Shown here: positions 50,514-63,260 of the stretch, in pieces
Position numbering within the stretch: the stretch's first letter is position 1
Layout: each line of letters opens with the position of its first letter
Assembly: GCA_905183005.1 (NCBI GenBank)
Contig: CAJJDO010000105.1
Span: 128,581-192,580 of the forward strand
Origin: Paramecium pentaurelia
Lineage: Eukaryota > Ciliophora > Oligohymenophorea > Peniculida > Parameciidae
Reading direction: 5' to 3'
DNA length: 64,000 nt
Position numbers and translations under genes: made by a program
Notes under the pieces: model-generated
Databases searched by the model: none
Told to the model about the DNA's origin: nothing
Seen by the model: the letters and a program-made list of their open reading frames with translations, nothing else

Positions 50514-52346
50514 ATGTAATTTAGAAAAATTTTTTAATTCTCAACTCTTTCAAAGCAATTAATCTAAGACACTGAGAGATATTATTATCTCAATCAATAA
50601 TCAACACGTAATCAAATGTTTTTTGAATAATTTCAATAACACAAGTAAAATTATTTTAATACATTACTTACTTGTGATCTTAAATAAATTAGTAATTGGA
50701 GAATGCTCATTTTAAATCTTTTCAGAATTGAAACAGAACCTAATGATCTTATGAAATAAATAATTATTAGATATTCAGAATTATATGGTATTGAGGACTT
50801 GTTTAAAATTAATAATAACAAATTAACATAATTATTAATTAATCATCACAATATTTATGATGTTCCTATTAATTTATTAAAATGTGATGGAATTGCTTAA
50901 ATAATTGAACAATATGAACTTACACTTACTGTATATCGAGATATTTAATTAAGTAAACTTTTTAAACATTTAATACTCTGTTAAAAACTCAATTTATAAG
51001 TCATTCCTATTCACACATTTAATTTAGTTCATTATAATATTGAAAAATCTAATGAACTAGAATTCTTAAATGAATTAGTCTTATATCAAAGATCTAAAAG
51101 ATCTTAAACTAATAAATTACCTAATGAAACTTGGAGTTTAGTCTTCAATCGTATACTATAATATAAACTTAATGAGTCAAATCTATAGTATACTTGTTAA
51201 TTACTTCAATAATTTGCACATTAAAAAATTAATATTAAATTTGATCTTATGAATTTGCTTAAACATGTTATTGATGAATTTAGAATGCTTTCTAAAAGAG
51301 AATCAACATTATTAGAAATAATTCGAACAATTAATATTTTAAAAGCAAATAAATATGATATTGCAGAATTAAAGGAACTTCGTAAAATATGTTTAAAAGA
51401 AAAATAATTGTAAGGAGATAAAGAATATGATTTATATATGAATCTTGAGCATTAAACTTAGAGTATTGAATTAATTGATAATTAAAATTTAAATGCTTAC
51501 TTAACTGAAATTCTTTTAGGTGATGTATAGAAACTTAATGAAGTTCAAAAAGTTGATTTAAGAGAAAAGATTTTAAATAAATTATAAACAGAAACTGATG
51601 AAAATTCATTAAAGAAAATTATAGTAGTTAGTAGATAATTGTGGCCAACTGAAATTTCTATTGTATAAAAATGTGCTAAATAAATTAAACATTTACTTGC
51701 AAACAATGAATAAAGTAAAGAAATGATTTCTTTAGCAATAAATTCTTTGTATGAATTCAAAAGAATATAGTATCCTTTTTTGGATGATTAACTAATTAAT
51801 TATTTAGCTAGTATTGATGATTTATATATAAATCCACAAGAAATTAGTGTACTTCTCTATTATATTTGTTTATCTTTACCAAAATTTACAAAAAAAGAAT
51901 TAAATCGTGTTACAATAAGAGAATATCCTATAAATTAAAATCTAAGTAAAATCTTTATTAATTTATTGCCTGTGATTAAAAAAATGTGTTCAAAAAATGC
52001 TTTAAGATTAAAAGTAATATATACTCTTACAGATTGTATTTGTAAATACAAAGAATAGTTAGTAGATATAGATTTGAAATTTTTATTTGAAAAAATAGAA
52101 TTTAATTTAGTAAAGGAATTAGAAGTAAAGCAACAATGTAGAGTAGCAATAGAATAAAAAGACTTATTATTTTTACATGAAAGATTTCGATATTTAAAGG
52201 TTGGATCTAGAAAATTATTAAGATTCTTTGATGATGCAAAATCAAATTATTTTGGTGCTCTATAAAAATTATTACAAAGATAAAGAGTATATTTGAGAAT
52301 GAGACAATCTAGAGGTAGATCAATTAGAGCATAAAGATCCTTTTGA
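50514..52346 (+). CDS. Mitochondrial helical-repeat protein
   Basis: A 610-residue intronless frame. The N-terminus MQFRKIFQFSTLSKQL is basic and amphipathic with no acidic residue, a good mitochondrial targeting peptide. The rest is regularly helical, e.g. LMNLLKHVIDEFRMLSKRES, LLEIIRTINILKANKYDIAE and DLKFLFEKIEFNLVKELEVK. It ends in an Arg-rich tail (RMRQSRGRSIRAQRSF). This shape is common in mitochondrial RNA-processing and translation factors (FASTK, OPR and PPR-like); no signature of any one of these was identified. The stop is 64 bp from the convergent giant gene. Confidence 0.78.
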
Positions 52347-52410
52347 TAAAATGAATAACTTATTCCAATTAATAAATATATATATGAATAACACACATGG
52401 ATACTAATTT

Positions 52411-55400
52411 TCATTACAGCTTCTTGAGTAATGATAACGTATGTTGTTCTGTCAGTACTTCAATAGGCAAATTGGTTAAAATTAATCTTAATTATATGAG
52501 TCTTTAATTTGTTCTATAAATCCAGCAGCCATAGAATAAAAGATAAAATAATAATAACATCAATCCAGTCACTAAATAATAAGTATACATTAAATTTAGA
52601 TCACTCTAAGTAATATTTATTACAGATTTCATTATTGTATCTATAAATAGATTGGTTCCATCTGTAGTATCTAAAAAATGTTCAATTAAAGTATTTGTAA
52701 ATTCTCTTGTATTAAATAAATCTTTTACAACATCTAAGTCTGGATAATAATCAACTTTATTAGTTTCATAATAATAATTTTATTTGAAAAATGAATCTAA
52801 TCTACTAACAACTCCTTAAATTCCTTTACTTAAATAGTCTCTATTATCATCTAATCTAGTTGGCTTTCCGTATAATTCATAAAAATTAGTTGTATTATCA
52901 TAATTACAAAATGGAATATCTTCACTTAATAATTCACAGAAATCACTAGAATATAACATTAATAATATGTTTTCATCTTCTTCTGTAATCTTGTTAGATT
53001 CAATAATATTTTCATAAATTTAGGTAATATTTTCAAAATAAATTGAATAAAGCGAAATGAAGATTTAAATTATTACTCTTTAGTCCCTAAAAATTTCCAT
53101 TTCTTTATCTGAATAAAATTTCATATCAACTAATTAATCATATAAAATAGGTTAAGTTTTTGTAATAAAAGCTGTACTAACAACTATATCTAATTGAGAA
53201 GTAAAACGAATAAAACCAAGAGTTAATTATTAGGTAGGTAATAAATCATTTTATTATTTTTTAAATAATAGAAAACCTCCTAAAAGATAAAATAAAAAAA
53301 TAAGACAAGTTATCATAATTATTATGGTAGCACTCCATATAGTAGTATTTGGATTATTTATTTTGGAATTGAGTACAACATTTAGATTTTTTTTATAATT
53401 TTTCCTGTCTTCAATAATATGATTCAACTTTATTGATTACATACCAACTTAAGATAATTGATATTCTTTAAGAACTCTAGATTATGTTTACATAGCTTCA
53501 ATTCCTATCTAATTTAAAGGAAAGAAAAGTAATTTATAATAATTTTACTTTTTCCATCCATATTTTCCAGATAATTATTTTAATGTTTCTGTAACTGCTG
53601 TAAATCTTGTTATCATATCTTATGCTTAATTCAATTATAGCCTTCCAACTAATATCAATATTTATTAACTATATTATTCTATTTATCTCCAATATGTCAA
53701 TTATACATTTATAACTATTACCAATAAAATTATTTCTATTATTATTTATGTCTAAAATTCTTCTAATTAACTCTATTATTATTAAAAAAACAATTCATTA
53801 AGGGAATCTATTAATTAAAAATTCATATTGACAACATTTTTTAAATTATATCTAAGCATAAGTAAATTATCTAAGTAATTTCTATCAATTAATTAAATCA
53901 AAGTCTATATGTTATAATTGAGAGCTTGAAACAAAGTGTCAGCTACATTAGAAATGATATTTATAAAATATGTATATGTAACATTTTCATTATTTTAATA
54001 CAAAAAATCTAAGTTGATAGAGCTAAGCATTCCTGATTATTCTATTCCAATAAAAGTATCATACATATTCCTTAAATTATCAAAAATAACAGAGGCTAAA
54101 TCTTACATTTCTGCAATTGTTTAAGTAATCAAAAAATCACTACTCTCAATAATTCCAAGACTGTTGAAAACCAAACTCCATGTGTATGTGAAAACTTTAA
54201 AAAAATATCTATTAAATAATGTTGGCCCATTAATGTTTGATAGTGTTTATTATGTTTAATTATTGTAAGATGAAATCTTCAATAAATGTGCTACTATGTA
54301 AGCAAGGATTATCATCATAATTATAATATTAATAGTCACTAAAATTCTTAGACTATTTGTCATTTCAGTTTTTGATTAAAATTTTTTAATTGTAGACATA
54401 GCAGAAACACCTGAAGTTCCAGAAGTAATGCTTGATTTTGATTTTTTAGCTTCTCTATCTAAATCTTCATTTTTTTAATTTAATCTATTATTCTGTAATA
54501 TTTCAATAAGATTATTGCTCTTTTAATTTTGATCTTTGCTATTACTTTTGACTTTAGATGAATCAGCCATTTCAATTTCATTTCCTATATCTTCATTTCC
54601 TACTTCCAATTAATTTTATATGTCCATAAAATCTTTATCTATTAATTCCTACATATGCTATTATTTTGATGATGGACTTATGAAATTTATTCTTTAAGAT
54701 AAAGGGCCATAACTAATACTATCTCTTGCTGATTCTATTCCCAATAAATCCATGTAATTTTATTATGCTTAATTCTTACCTTCAAATTTATTCAAAAGTC
54801 TTTAAAATCCAGGTTAGAATTACTTGGAAATATTAGGTGTTACTTCTTCTTTGTCTACATTTAAAGATCCTAAATAACTTTCACTTGGATCTTAAACAGC
54901 AGGCATATTACCTTTATTAGTTGTCTAAATTGAAAAAGTATGTTAATTATTCATAAGAGAATCATTTGTCTTAAAAAATTCATCAGCCTTCCTCAAATCA
55001 TTTATTTCTAAAATAAAATAACTTTTTCTATTCTCCTTCTTTCCTATTATTTTGTAAACTATATTAATTTTAGCAATATATTGTTGCTTAGGTTTACCCT
55101 AAAAATAAACAATTTTACTTTACTTCTAAAATTTATAATGAATTAATTAATTAGTTATTGAATGCAACACTGTAGATTGTTAATCCTTATAAAATTGAAA
55201 CTCCTTTTAACTTTTTATTCTCTCCAATAGATTATCCTAATTACTAGTATATTTGAATATCTGCCTTTTCTTTTTCAATAGAAGCAAATGAGGCTCTAGA
55301 TTTAAATAAACTACTATCATTAATAAAAGAATTTTATTTAGATGAATATCCAAATTTAATAGACATATCATATAAATCTTTATTATTATGATATTTCCAG

Positions 55401-57805
55401 ATTTTATAAAACTTATCTTATTAAACATAAATAGAATCTTTTCCATAAGTATTCTTTAATTCATTTAATAATTCCATCATATTGGGAATTAAAAAAAAAG
55501 CATTTAATTAACTCAAATTATCATGTAATATTCTATATGATTAATCTTTAGAATCAATAATTGTTGAATAAAAATTCTCAGTCATTCCAATTATAAATCC
55601 ATCATCACTAAATAATAAATAATCTGCTGATTTTTTTATTTATGAAAGACAACCAATCAAAACATAATCATCTAATTCACTAAAATTATTATCCAATTTA
55701 AGTTAATATGAAATTATCATACCTTCTTTTGATTTACCAAAAACTTAATTATAATCATCAAAAAATTAAGATTTAGCAGTTTACAAATAATTTAATAATA
55801 ATTTATCATGTTTTTCTGCAAAAAAGGTTGGCATTAATCCTGATATATTATCTATTTAAGCAAATTCTTATTCATTATAATTAAAAAATTAAGATATCAT
55901 TTTCTTATCTTAATTTATTATTCTACCTCTATTCTTAACTAAACTTAACATTAAAATTACTGCTCTTTCTTAAATAAATGATAGATTTGTCATTGTATCT
56001 TCTTAAAGTGTATGTTCAATATTATAAATTTCACTAATAGCATTTTCACATATTTAAGTACTATAATAATCATTCATAATAGCACTACAAAAAATAGATA
56101 TTAATTTCAAATCCTATACATTATTAGAAATTGATAAATGATCTAAATTTTTAATATCTATTGAACAATATTTATTAATTTAATTAGCTAAATTAAAGAT
56201 CTTTTTGCTTTAATATATAGCTAATCGTTCTAATTCATAAATATTATTAAACCCTTTGATTTATCTATTCCAAAAATTGATCTTATCATTTAATAATTCT
56301 ATAACACTAGGAATAAATTAATCTTGAAATTAGAGAGCTTCAAAGATTGATTATATACTTAATTATCTTTCAGTAATAGCAACTTTTGATTATCCATATA
56401 TTTATTAATTAGTTTATTATTGATTTTTAATAAGAGTTTAAAGATAAATACTCATTTGATATCTTATGGAAATAAAGTAAAATGATTGAATTTATTATTT
56501 ACTTTGATATCGTTTTAATTCTACATAAGCTAAGAGTGGCTTTTTACAGAATTAAGCCACATAACTTATATATAACAATTATAATTCTTCATAAGCTGTT
56601 CTAGAATCTTATTATGCTCTCTCTAATTCTGTATTTAAGATACAGAAGATAGTTTGATGAGTTTTTTAAATCTAATTGTAATCTGTTTTATAATTCTATT
56701 TTAACCAATGTTTTTAACAAACTACCTTATGTCCCTTCCAATATTAATAAAGTTAAAAGAATTCTTTATTTTTCTAATTTTCACATGTTATTAAATATTG
56801 AAAATGCATTTCTTAAGTATAATGTATACAAGTGAATGGTGTTACTTCATAATCAAATACTGATAAACATTTCATAATATAAAATTAATTACTTAAATGG
56901 AATGCCATTGGACCCAATAACATTAAAACATAAATAAGTTAATCTTCTTAGAAAATATATTCATTATGAGTAAAAATGTTAATACTTAAAATAATTAGGA
57001 TTGCAATTAATGTAAAATTAAATGAAAATTACAATAGATTAACTAAAGGAATAGATGGTTTCATAAAAAATGATTCTACTAATCTCAAAATTATAACTAA
57101 GAATATGATTAATATTTGAATATATTAAACAATTGTATCATATTCAACTAAATATAAAATTGTAATTAAAATTGAGAGACAGTATTAAATTGATTGCAAT
57201 CCATTAAACTTTTATTATAAATAATTAAAAGGTACAAATGTATACGCCCTCAAAAAATATTGTTGCAAAAATACAAATATTGAGAATATAAATAGTGTTA
57301 CTAGACTCAAAATACTTTTTACATTAAAAATTGTTAACTCTTAATTAAAATTGGTTCTTCCTATCATTATGAATGGTATTAATAAAAATAGAATTGGCAA
57401 TTAAAATATTGTAGTACTGAGTATAATGAAATAAAAAATGAGTTTTCTAAGTTAATAATGTTAAAGAGGATTTATATCATCTTGTATTCCTAGAATCACT
57501 AAGATAATGATGATTATTATAAAAGTGAACAGGAGTAGAATGAGAATGCCAAATACAACATCTCCAAAGTTAAAATTAGATTCAAAGCTAAAAGGTATAA
57601 TCAAAGAGGCTTAAGCAAGTTTTGATAAAAGGTAAAAGTGTCCATTGCTGTATTTCCATAAATTCCAACCACTTATAGGTAACATTATTGCTAGGTATTA
57701 AAGATTGGTAATTAAAACAATCAATATAATCCAAAACTCAGATGGTTGGGTATTATGAGTTAAATGAGCTAAACATGACAACTATTCAAATATTATAAAT
57801 TTCAT
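52411..57805 (-). CDS. Giant multi-pass membrane protein (TmcB/PAS-like), paralog B
   Basis: 1789 residues with a single 25-nt intron (55099-55123); the rest is open. It shares the architecture of the gene at 43556: about nine N-terminal helices, a cytosolic helical part, and a PAS-like segment (YLLFSDDGFIIGMTENFYST after DYVLIGCLSQIKKS). A disordered stretch with GTSGVSAMSTIKKFQSKT is followed by helices framing two extracellular loops. The ending RLILTNLPIEVLTEQHTLSL aligns with RLLITLLPVEIMLDIYTISL of paralog A. Paralog A lacks the intron. It is probably a surface or compartment receptor; the role is unknown. Confidence 0.88.
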
Positions 57806-58046
57806 AAAAATAATGATAAAATTATCAAAGCATAACAATTTTTATATTAATTGAAGTCTTATAATTTTATTTATTTAAATTTCCCTTTAGAAGAGGTAAT
57901 ATTTAATATTTTATTTTGTAAAATTATATATAATTATTAAAGAACATCCTAAGTAACAATTTAAAAAGAATACAAAAATAATTGTAATTAAATAAGTTCT
58001 AATTATACATTAATAAATAATTATTTTTTATATATTACTATTATAT

Positions 58047-59255
58047 TCACTCTTTTGGTAAATCTGTTAAATTCAATGTTTCTTAACTTAATGACACACT
58101 TGGTTCATGTAGATCATCATTAGAATTCATTTAAATGATCTTTTATTCAACATAATAACCATTATCGTCTTCTAATATTACTTACAAACAACCACCAGGA
58201 TTATCAATAGTAGGGTCTTTTAATTCATAATCCAAATCAATTGGAAAATTTATATCTGTATAGAACATTTCAAACTTATTAGTTTATGATTCTGTAAATA
58301 TATAATTATTTGATATAATAGCTCTTAATTTATGTGTTATTTATCTCTTTTCTTCTGAAAAGTATGAATAAACTTTACCCCCTGATAAACCTGCTACATT
58401 ATAATATTTATCAATATCTTTTGGATCACAATAAATATTGAAAGGAGTCTATTATTTACCAAATTTGGAAGCAATAGTTTATAATTCTTTATAATCATCT
58501 GTAAAGTATACAATTTCTCCACAAAATGGGAAATATTATGTTGTCTTTAATAAGCTATTTAGAACCCTTTTCTATTAACCATCAGCATATTCAGGAAGTG
58601 AACTTTTTCTTTAAATTTAAATTGTGTCTGATTTCAATTAGCCAGCCTATTAATCTATAACTTAAAAGGATGCCAAGAATCTTGAGGCTTACTTCTAGTT
58701 TATTTCTAACATCTTAATGAATTAGGCTCTTTTTGAAGGATAAATAATGATAGAATTATGGAGATTTAATTATTCTAAAATTTGCTCAGCTCTATTAAAA
58801 AATGTCTTGGTTTGACTAATTTCCCAAAAATCAACAGTGACAGAGAATTCTTATAATTCTTACCAATTTTCTTAAACAGCTCGATCAATTAATTCTTCCA
58901 CATCTTATTATGTATACAATCCTAATTAAATTGCAATATCTTTAGGATCACTCCCTTATTAATTTTTCAGATTAGCTATTTGATCTTTATGTTGAAATTG
59001 ATCAAAACTTGATATTCCTGCATTATAGAGTTGATTATCTAAATATTTATTTTCTTGAAAATCTAATATAAAGTAATTGATGGGTTTCTCTTGGTCACTT
59101 TAACAATAGAATTCTTCAGGGTCCTTAGAAGGATAACAAAATGTGCAATATGATCTAAAAAAGGCTTCATGAGTTTTGCAATTTTATAATATTTCTTTAT
59201 CTAATTCTTCATTCGGATTATCAATCTAAATTTTATTTCCTTTTTAGATTATCAT
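58047..59255 (-). CDS. Hypothetical soluble protein
   Basis: A 402-residue intronless frame. The first part has a Cys/Tyr-rich segment (SYCTFCYPSKDPEEFYCQSD). This is followed by a helical region (IAIQLGLYTQQDVEELIDRA) and then alternating strands (FGKQQTPFNIYCDPKDIDKY, GGKVYSYFSEEKRQ). It ends with an acidic Ser-rich tail. No signal peptide or membrane helix. I recognise no family; the CTFCYPS stretch might bind a metal. It starts 21 bp from the divergent trichocyst protein gene. Confidence 0.72.
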
Positions 59256-59276
59256 ATTCGTTTTTTATTATTATTT

Positions 59277-60428
59277 ATGAAAGTTATTATTTTCATCGCT
59301 CTTTTAGCATGCATTTTAGGTCAACAACCTGAAATGTTAGAGCAAATTGCATAAAACAGTTTTGGTAGATAAATATTGTAAACAATTCAATTAGAACTCA
59401 CATAAGAGTAAAATAATTTTTAATAACATTAGAAATGCAGCAAGATAAATTTACACTATGCTTAATAAATTATTTTATGATCTTAGAGATGAAGATGCTC
59501 GTTCAAGTAAAGCTAATGGAGAAAGATAAGCATAATGTTCTGATTAATTTACATAAATCAATACAATCTAAGAAAAAGCTGTTGTTGCCAAGGCTGATTA
59601 TGAAAGATAAATACCAGGAAAATAAGAAGAATTAGCAAATAAATTAGCATAAGTAGAATAAAAGAATGCTGAAATTTAAAGAAATGATTAATTATAAATA
59701 AACTTTTCAGAATAAAGAAGAAAAGAACATGAAGCTTATGAACATAAGAGAGATGAACTTATTGGTTTAATCAATGGTTTAAAATAAGCATAATAAATTA
59801 TAAGATAATTGTAAACTACTCATCCTGGTGGTGCTCTTGTTTAATTGAAAGAACATCATGAATAATTATGTATCTAATTTATTCTATTTTAGTAAAATCA
59901 TATGCTGCAAATTCAGAATTTAAAAATATGGCTTCATTATTAATGGAATTATGTACAGATATTAAAATACATTCTGATAATGATAATGTTTAAGTTATTG
60001 TTGATATCATAAATGACTTAATTGAAAGTATTTACGATGTCTAAAAAAGAGAAATGTATGCAGAAGATTGGGCACAGAAATTCTTTGAATAAGATTTGTA
60101 TTTATTATCATTTAAATTTAGACTTCGACTTTCTAAAGAAAATGTTAGATTATAAGGTCAAATTGCTGATGATCAAGTTGCTGCTGAATTTGCTTAATAA
60201 AGATTAGAAGATCTATAATAATAGGCTTTACTTTAATAAATTATTTATGATAATAAAGAAGTGGAAAGGAAGTCTTTTGAAGTTGCTTGTAAAGAAGATA
60301 ATAATGCTGCTGAATAGGCTAGAGTCTCAAGAAATGAACAAATACAAATTGTACTTCAATTATTGGAATTGTTTGAAAATAATTTCAATGATAGAACTAG
60401 AGCAGCACTTCTTCAAATTGTTGTATGA
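59277..60428 (+). CDS. Trichocyst matrix protein
   Basis: 367 residues, introns 59408-59432 and 59870-59892. Signal peptide MKVIIFIALLACILGQQ, then a long mature part that is almost all helix, rich in Ala, Glu and Gln (YDLRDEDARSSKANGERQAQ, FAQQRLEDLQQQALLQQIIY, AAEQARVSRNEQIQIVLQLL). This matches the Paramecium trichocyst matrix protein family: small acidic secretory proteins that are cleaved and crystallise in the dense-core granule and expand on release. The family is large (T1-T4 and others); I cannot place it in a subgroup. A likely processing site lies in the linker around THPGGALVQLKEHH. Confidence 0.88.
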
Positions 60429-60466
60429 AACAATAAATAAAGTTAAAAAAACATATATTATATAAA

Positions 60467-60859
60467 TCAAGATAAAGTTTATGATTCTAACATTAAACCT
60501 TTCCTTGATTTTTTCTCAAAGAAGGTTGTTGTCCTACAAAATGATACTTTTTTTGAGCTACTTGCTGAACTTCCACCTGAACCATGAGATTTTGCTGTTG
60601 TTTATTTTAAAATTCCTTTCCCATTACTAAATCTTTTTTTCTCTGATGATTCTGAATCTTCACTTTCAATATTGTCTAACACTTCATATTCAAAAACACT
60701 ATCCAATACTGTATATGATGGAATTTCCACAATTTCTAATTATTTTCCAATAATATTTTTCACTATTGGACTATTAATTACTATTTTCTTTGACATTTCA
60801 CTTGATAAATTAGTATTAAGTGTCTCCATATCCATTTTATTCATACAGCAAGATCCCAT
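60467..60859 (-). CDS. Small lipid-anchored protein with PP1-docking-like motifs
   Basis: A 130-residue intronless protein. The N-terminus MGSCCMNK is a strong site for N-myristoylation at Gly2 and palmitoylation at Cys4/5, so it should sit on a membrane. Residues about 90-120 hold GKGILKQ and, some 20 residues later, SKKVSFCR. These fit the SILK-type ([GS]-I-L-[RK]) and RVxF-type ([RK]-V-x-[FW]) motifs by which regulators bind protein phosphatase 1. The rest is acidic and Ser-rich. Together they suggest a membrane-targeting PP1 subunit, an inference from motifs only. It is convergent with the trichocyst gene, 38 bp apart. Confidence 0.75.
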
Positions 60860-61469
60860 TTTACAAAAATATTACAATTTTATAAATTAAATTATTATAT
60901 TGGAACCTCTCATTATGGAAGAAGGAAATTATCTATTTATCTCATCATATCAGTTTTTCAAAATATAAAATACCATCAATTTTTTTAATGTATTTTTAGA
61001 GTAATTTCATAAATTTCTTAATCTATATATTGTAACATCTATTATATAGTTCTTATAAATTAGGAAATTATAACCATTTTTTATCATAATGATTTTTATA
61101 GATTAATAAATTCTTTGAAATAACTGGGTTATTATAATTAGTTTGAATAATAATAATTATTTTAACACAAAAAAAACCAATTTTTATTATCGCTATTACT
61201 TTTTGAATTTCATTCGAAAACATAAAATTATTAATATAACTTTGATCAATTCAAAATGAAATTGCTTAAGACAAAGGACAAATCTACATTTAAGAATTGA
61301 TATATCGTTTTTATATTGTAATATATTTGCTTTTATTAATAAACTTATTTTATAAAATTAATATTAAGAATTAGACTATTTTTCTAAGTATATAATAAAT
61401 TATAATTTTATTTACAGAATATTGAAGAACAGTAGAAGCTTTTAGAATATTAATAAAATGCAAATATTA
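60860..61469. other. AT-rich spacer
   Basis: About 610 bp between two - strand genes. The 3' end of the coiled-coil gene lies at 61470. A stop-free frame runs on through part of it, but the spliced model ends at 61470, so I read this as the promoter of the 60859 gene and untranslated DNA. Confidence 0.5.
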
Positions 61470-63229
61470 TCAGTGTATGATCTTAGAACTTTATTTAAGA
61501 CTTGATAAGCTTTTTTCAAGTTGACTAACTCTTTAGCTATTATAAATAAATTAATATTTTACTTTAACACTTTTTCATCAGCTTAACTTACATTTACAAG
61601 ACTTTAATCAAGATTTTCAGAATCCTTTTTCAATTTTCTCTAAAGTTCTTATTGAGCTTTTCGAATTAATTCATTCGAAATTTTTTCTAAAGATTTTTGT
61701 TCATTTAATTATTAAGATGATTTAATTAATGATTTAAATCTCAAATCCTTTAATCTTTCTTATCTTTAATAATTTTCAATTAAATCTTATTATTTTAATT
61801 TCATTCTTTCTTATTTTAATGATTTTTAGTAATCTAAATCTTCTTTTCTTTTCAAACTATAATCTTCAAGTAGCTAAAACTTCTTTTAAAGACTATCTAC
61901 TCTATCAAATTATTAAGATTTAATATTTTTAAGACTTTTTTCAATTTTTTTTCTTCTTAATTTTTCATCTTTAAGTTTATTTTATTCTTCTCTTTCTTTT
62001 GATTATTTTAAGGCTATATAAATAAAATAAAAATACCTTTAAGATCTTCTTCTTTACTTGCTAATTTTTAAACAATAGATTAAACTAAAGATTCTTCTTT
62101 TTACATAGTTCTTAATTTATATTATTTTAATTTTTCTTCATGCAAAGAACTTCTAAGAGTAAGACGTTCTAATTTAGATTCCCATATTTATTTTTCTTTA
62201 TTTAATGATGTTTCTGCCCATTTTTATTAAATTTATGTCATTGTTTATGCCATTTACTAATTATATTATTTATCTTGTAAATTTTTCCTTAATTATATTT
62301 ATAATCTTCTTTCTTAATATTTCTTCTCTTAATCTTCTAATTCTTTTTTATGTGAAATTTCATCTTATTCTAATTTCTTTCGTCTAGTATTATTTAATAA
62401 TTTACATCTTTTCTTATTTTTCTGCTTACTTTTTTCTATCTTCAAGCAATTTGATTTATTTTTCTCTTTCTTTTTATTTTATTTCATTAACTTTCTTTTA
62501 AGAAGCTTATTTCATTTCTTTTTTCTTTTTTGCTTTCTATAAAGAAATTTTTAATTTTAATTCTTCAATTTTCTTCTCTCTTTCAATCATATCATGATGT
62601 AGTTTTTATCTTCTTTTTTCATTATCTAATTAATGTTAAACCTCTTTAGCCTTAATTTATAATGATTTCTTATATTTATCAATTTCTTTTTCCAACTATT
62701 ATTCTAATACTAATATTGGATCATCTTCATCAAATGATAAATATGAAGCATCTTTATCTTCTTTATCAATACTATTCATTTTCTTATTGTAAGTTTCAAT
62801 TAAATCATTAACCAATCTTTTGTTAAATGAAATAGGTACTCTTCATCTCTCTGGAAACTCTTTTCTAAATGCAAATTAGTAATATTTTTTTATTTCTTTA
62901 TTATGATCTTTCTCATTTTACTAATCTCCTTCAACGCACCTAGAATCTATTTCAGTTTTACCTTCCGTCTTTTTCATATAGTGTTCGAATCGCATCTTTT
63001 AAACATTTTCAGATATCCCAGGTTCAGCAAAATCTTCTAATTGTCTTAATATTTAAATGTTCAACTGATACTTGAATTAAAATATATTTGGATCATAACC
63101 CAAAGCCAAACATGCTTCTCGAGTTTTAGGTGAATCTGGTTTGATTGTAAAGGTCTTCCTTGTATGTTAGAACACTATGCCTCTTCTAGTATTACGATGA
63201 GTTTAGTCTAGTAAGGTTTCTAAATTCAT
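61470..63229 (-). CDS. Long coiled-coil protein
   Basis: 556 residues if four introns are removed: 62841-62858 (18 nt), 62384-62405, 62014-62036 and 61537-61562. The first about 130 residues are a folded-looking N-terminus (MNLETLLDQTHRNTRRGIVF, KPDSPKTREACLALGYDPN). A conserved-looking VPISFNKRLVNDLIETYNKK follows, then a continuous charged coiled coil ends in NQRVSQLEKSLSSLKQSSK. It is probably ciliary or cytoskeletal by style, but the family is not recognised. The first intron is only 18 nt and removes an in-frame TGA; without it the gene would stop after about 132 residues although coding continues in the same frame. Confidence 0.75.
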
Positions 63230-63260
63230 GTCTAATTATTATTTATTTTTTATTTGTTAA

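Noticed and set aside
59435..60465. Three small + frames within the trichocyst gene
   Set aside because: They are out-of-frame pieces of the trichocyst matrix protein; the spliced code-6 frame explains the region.
60672..60890. A 72-residue + frame
   Set aside because: Antisense of the MGSCC protein, which has a clear start, lipidation motif and stop.
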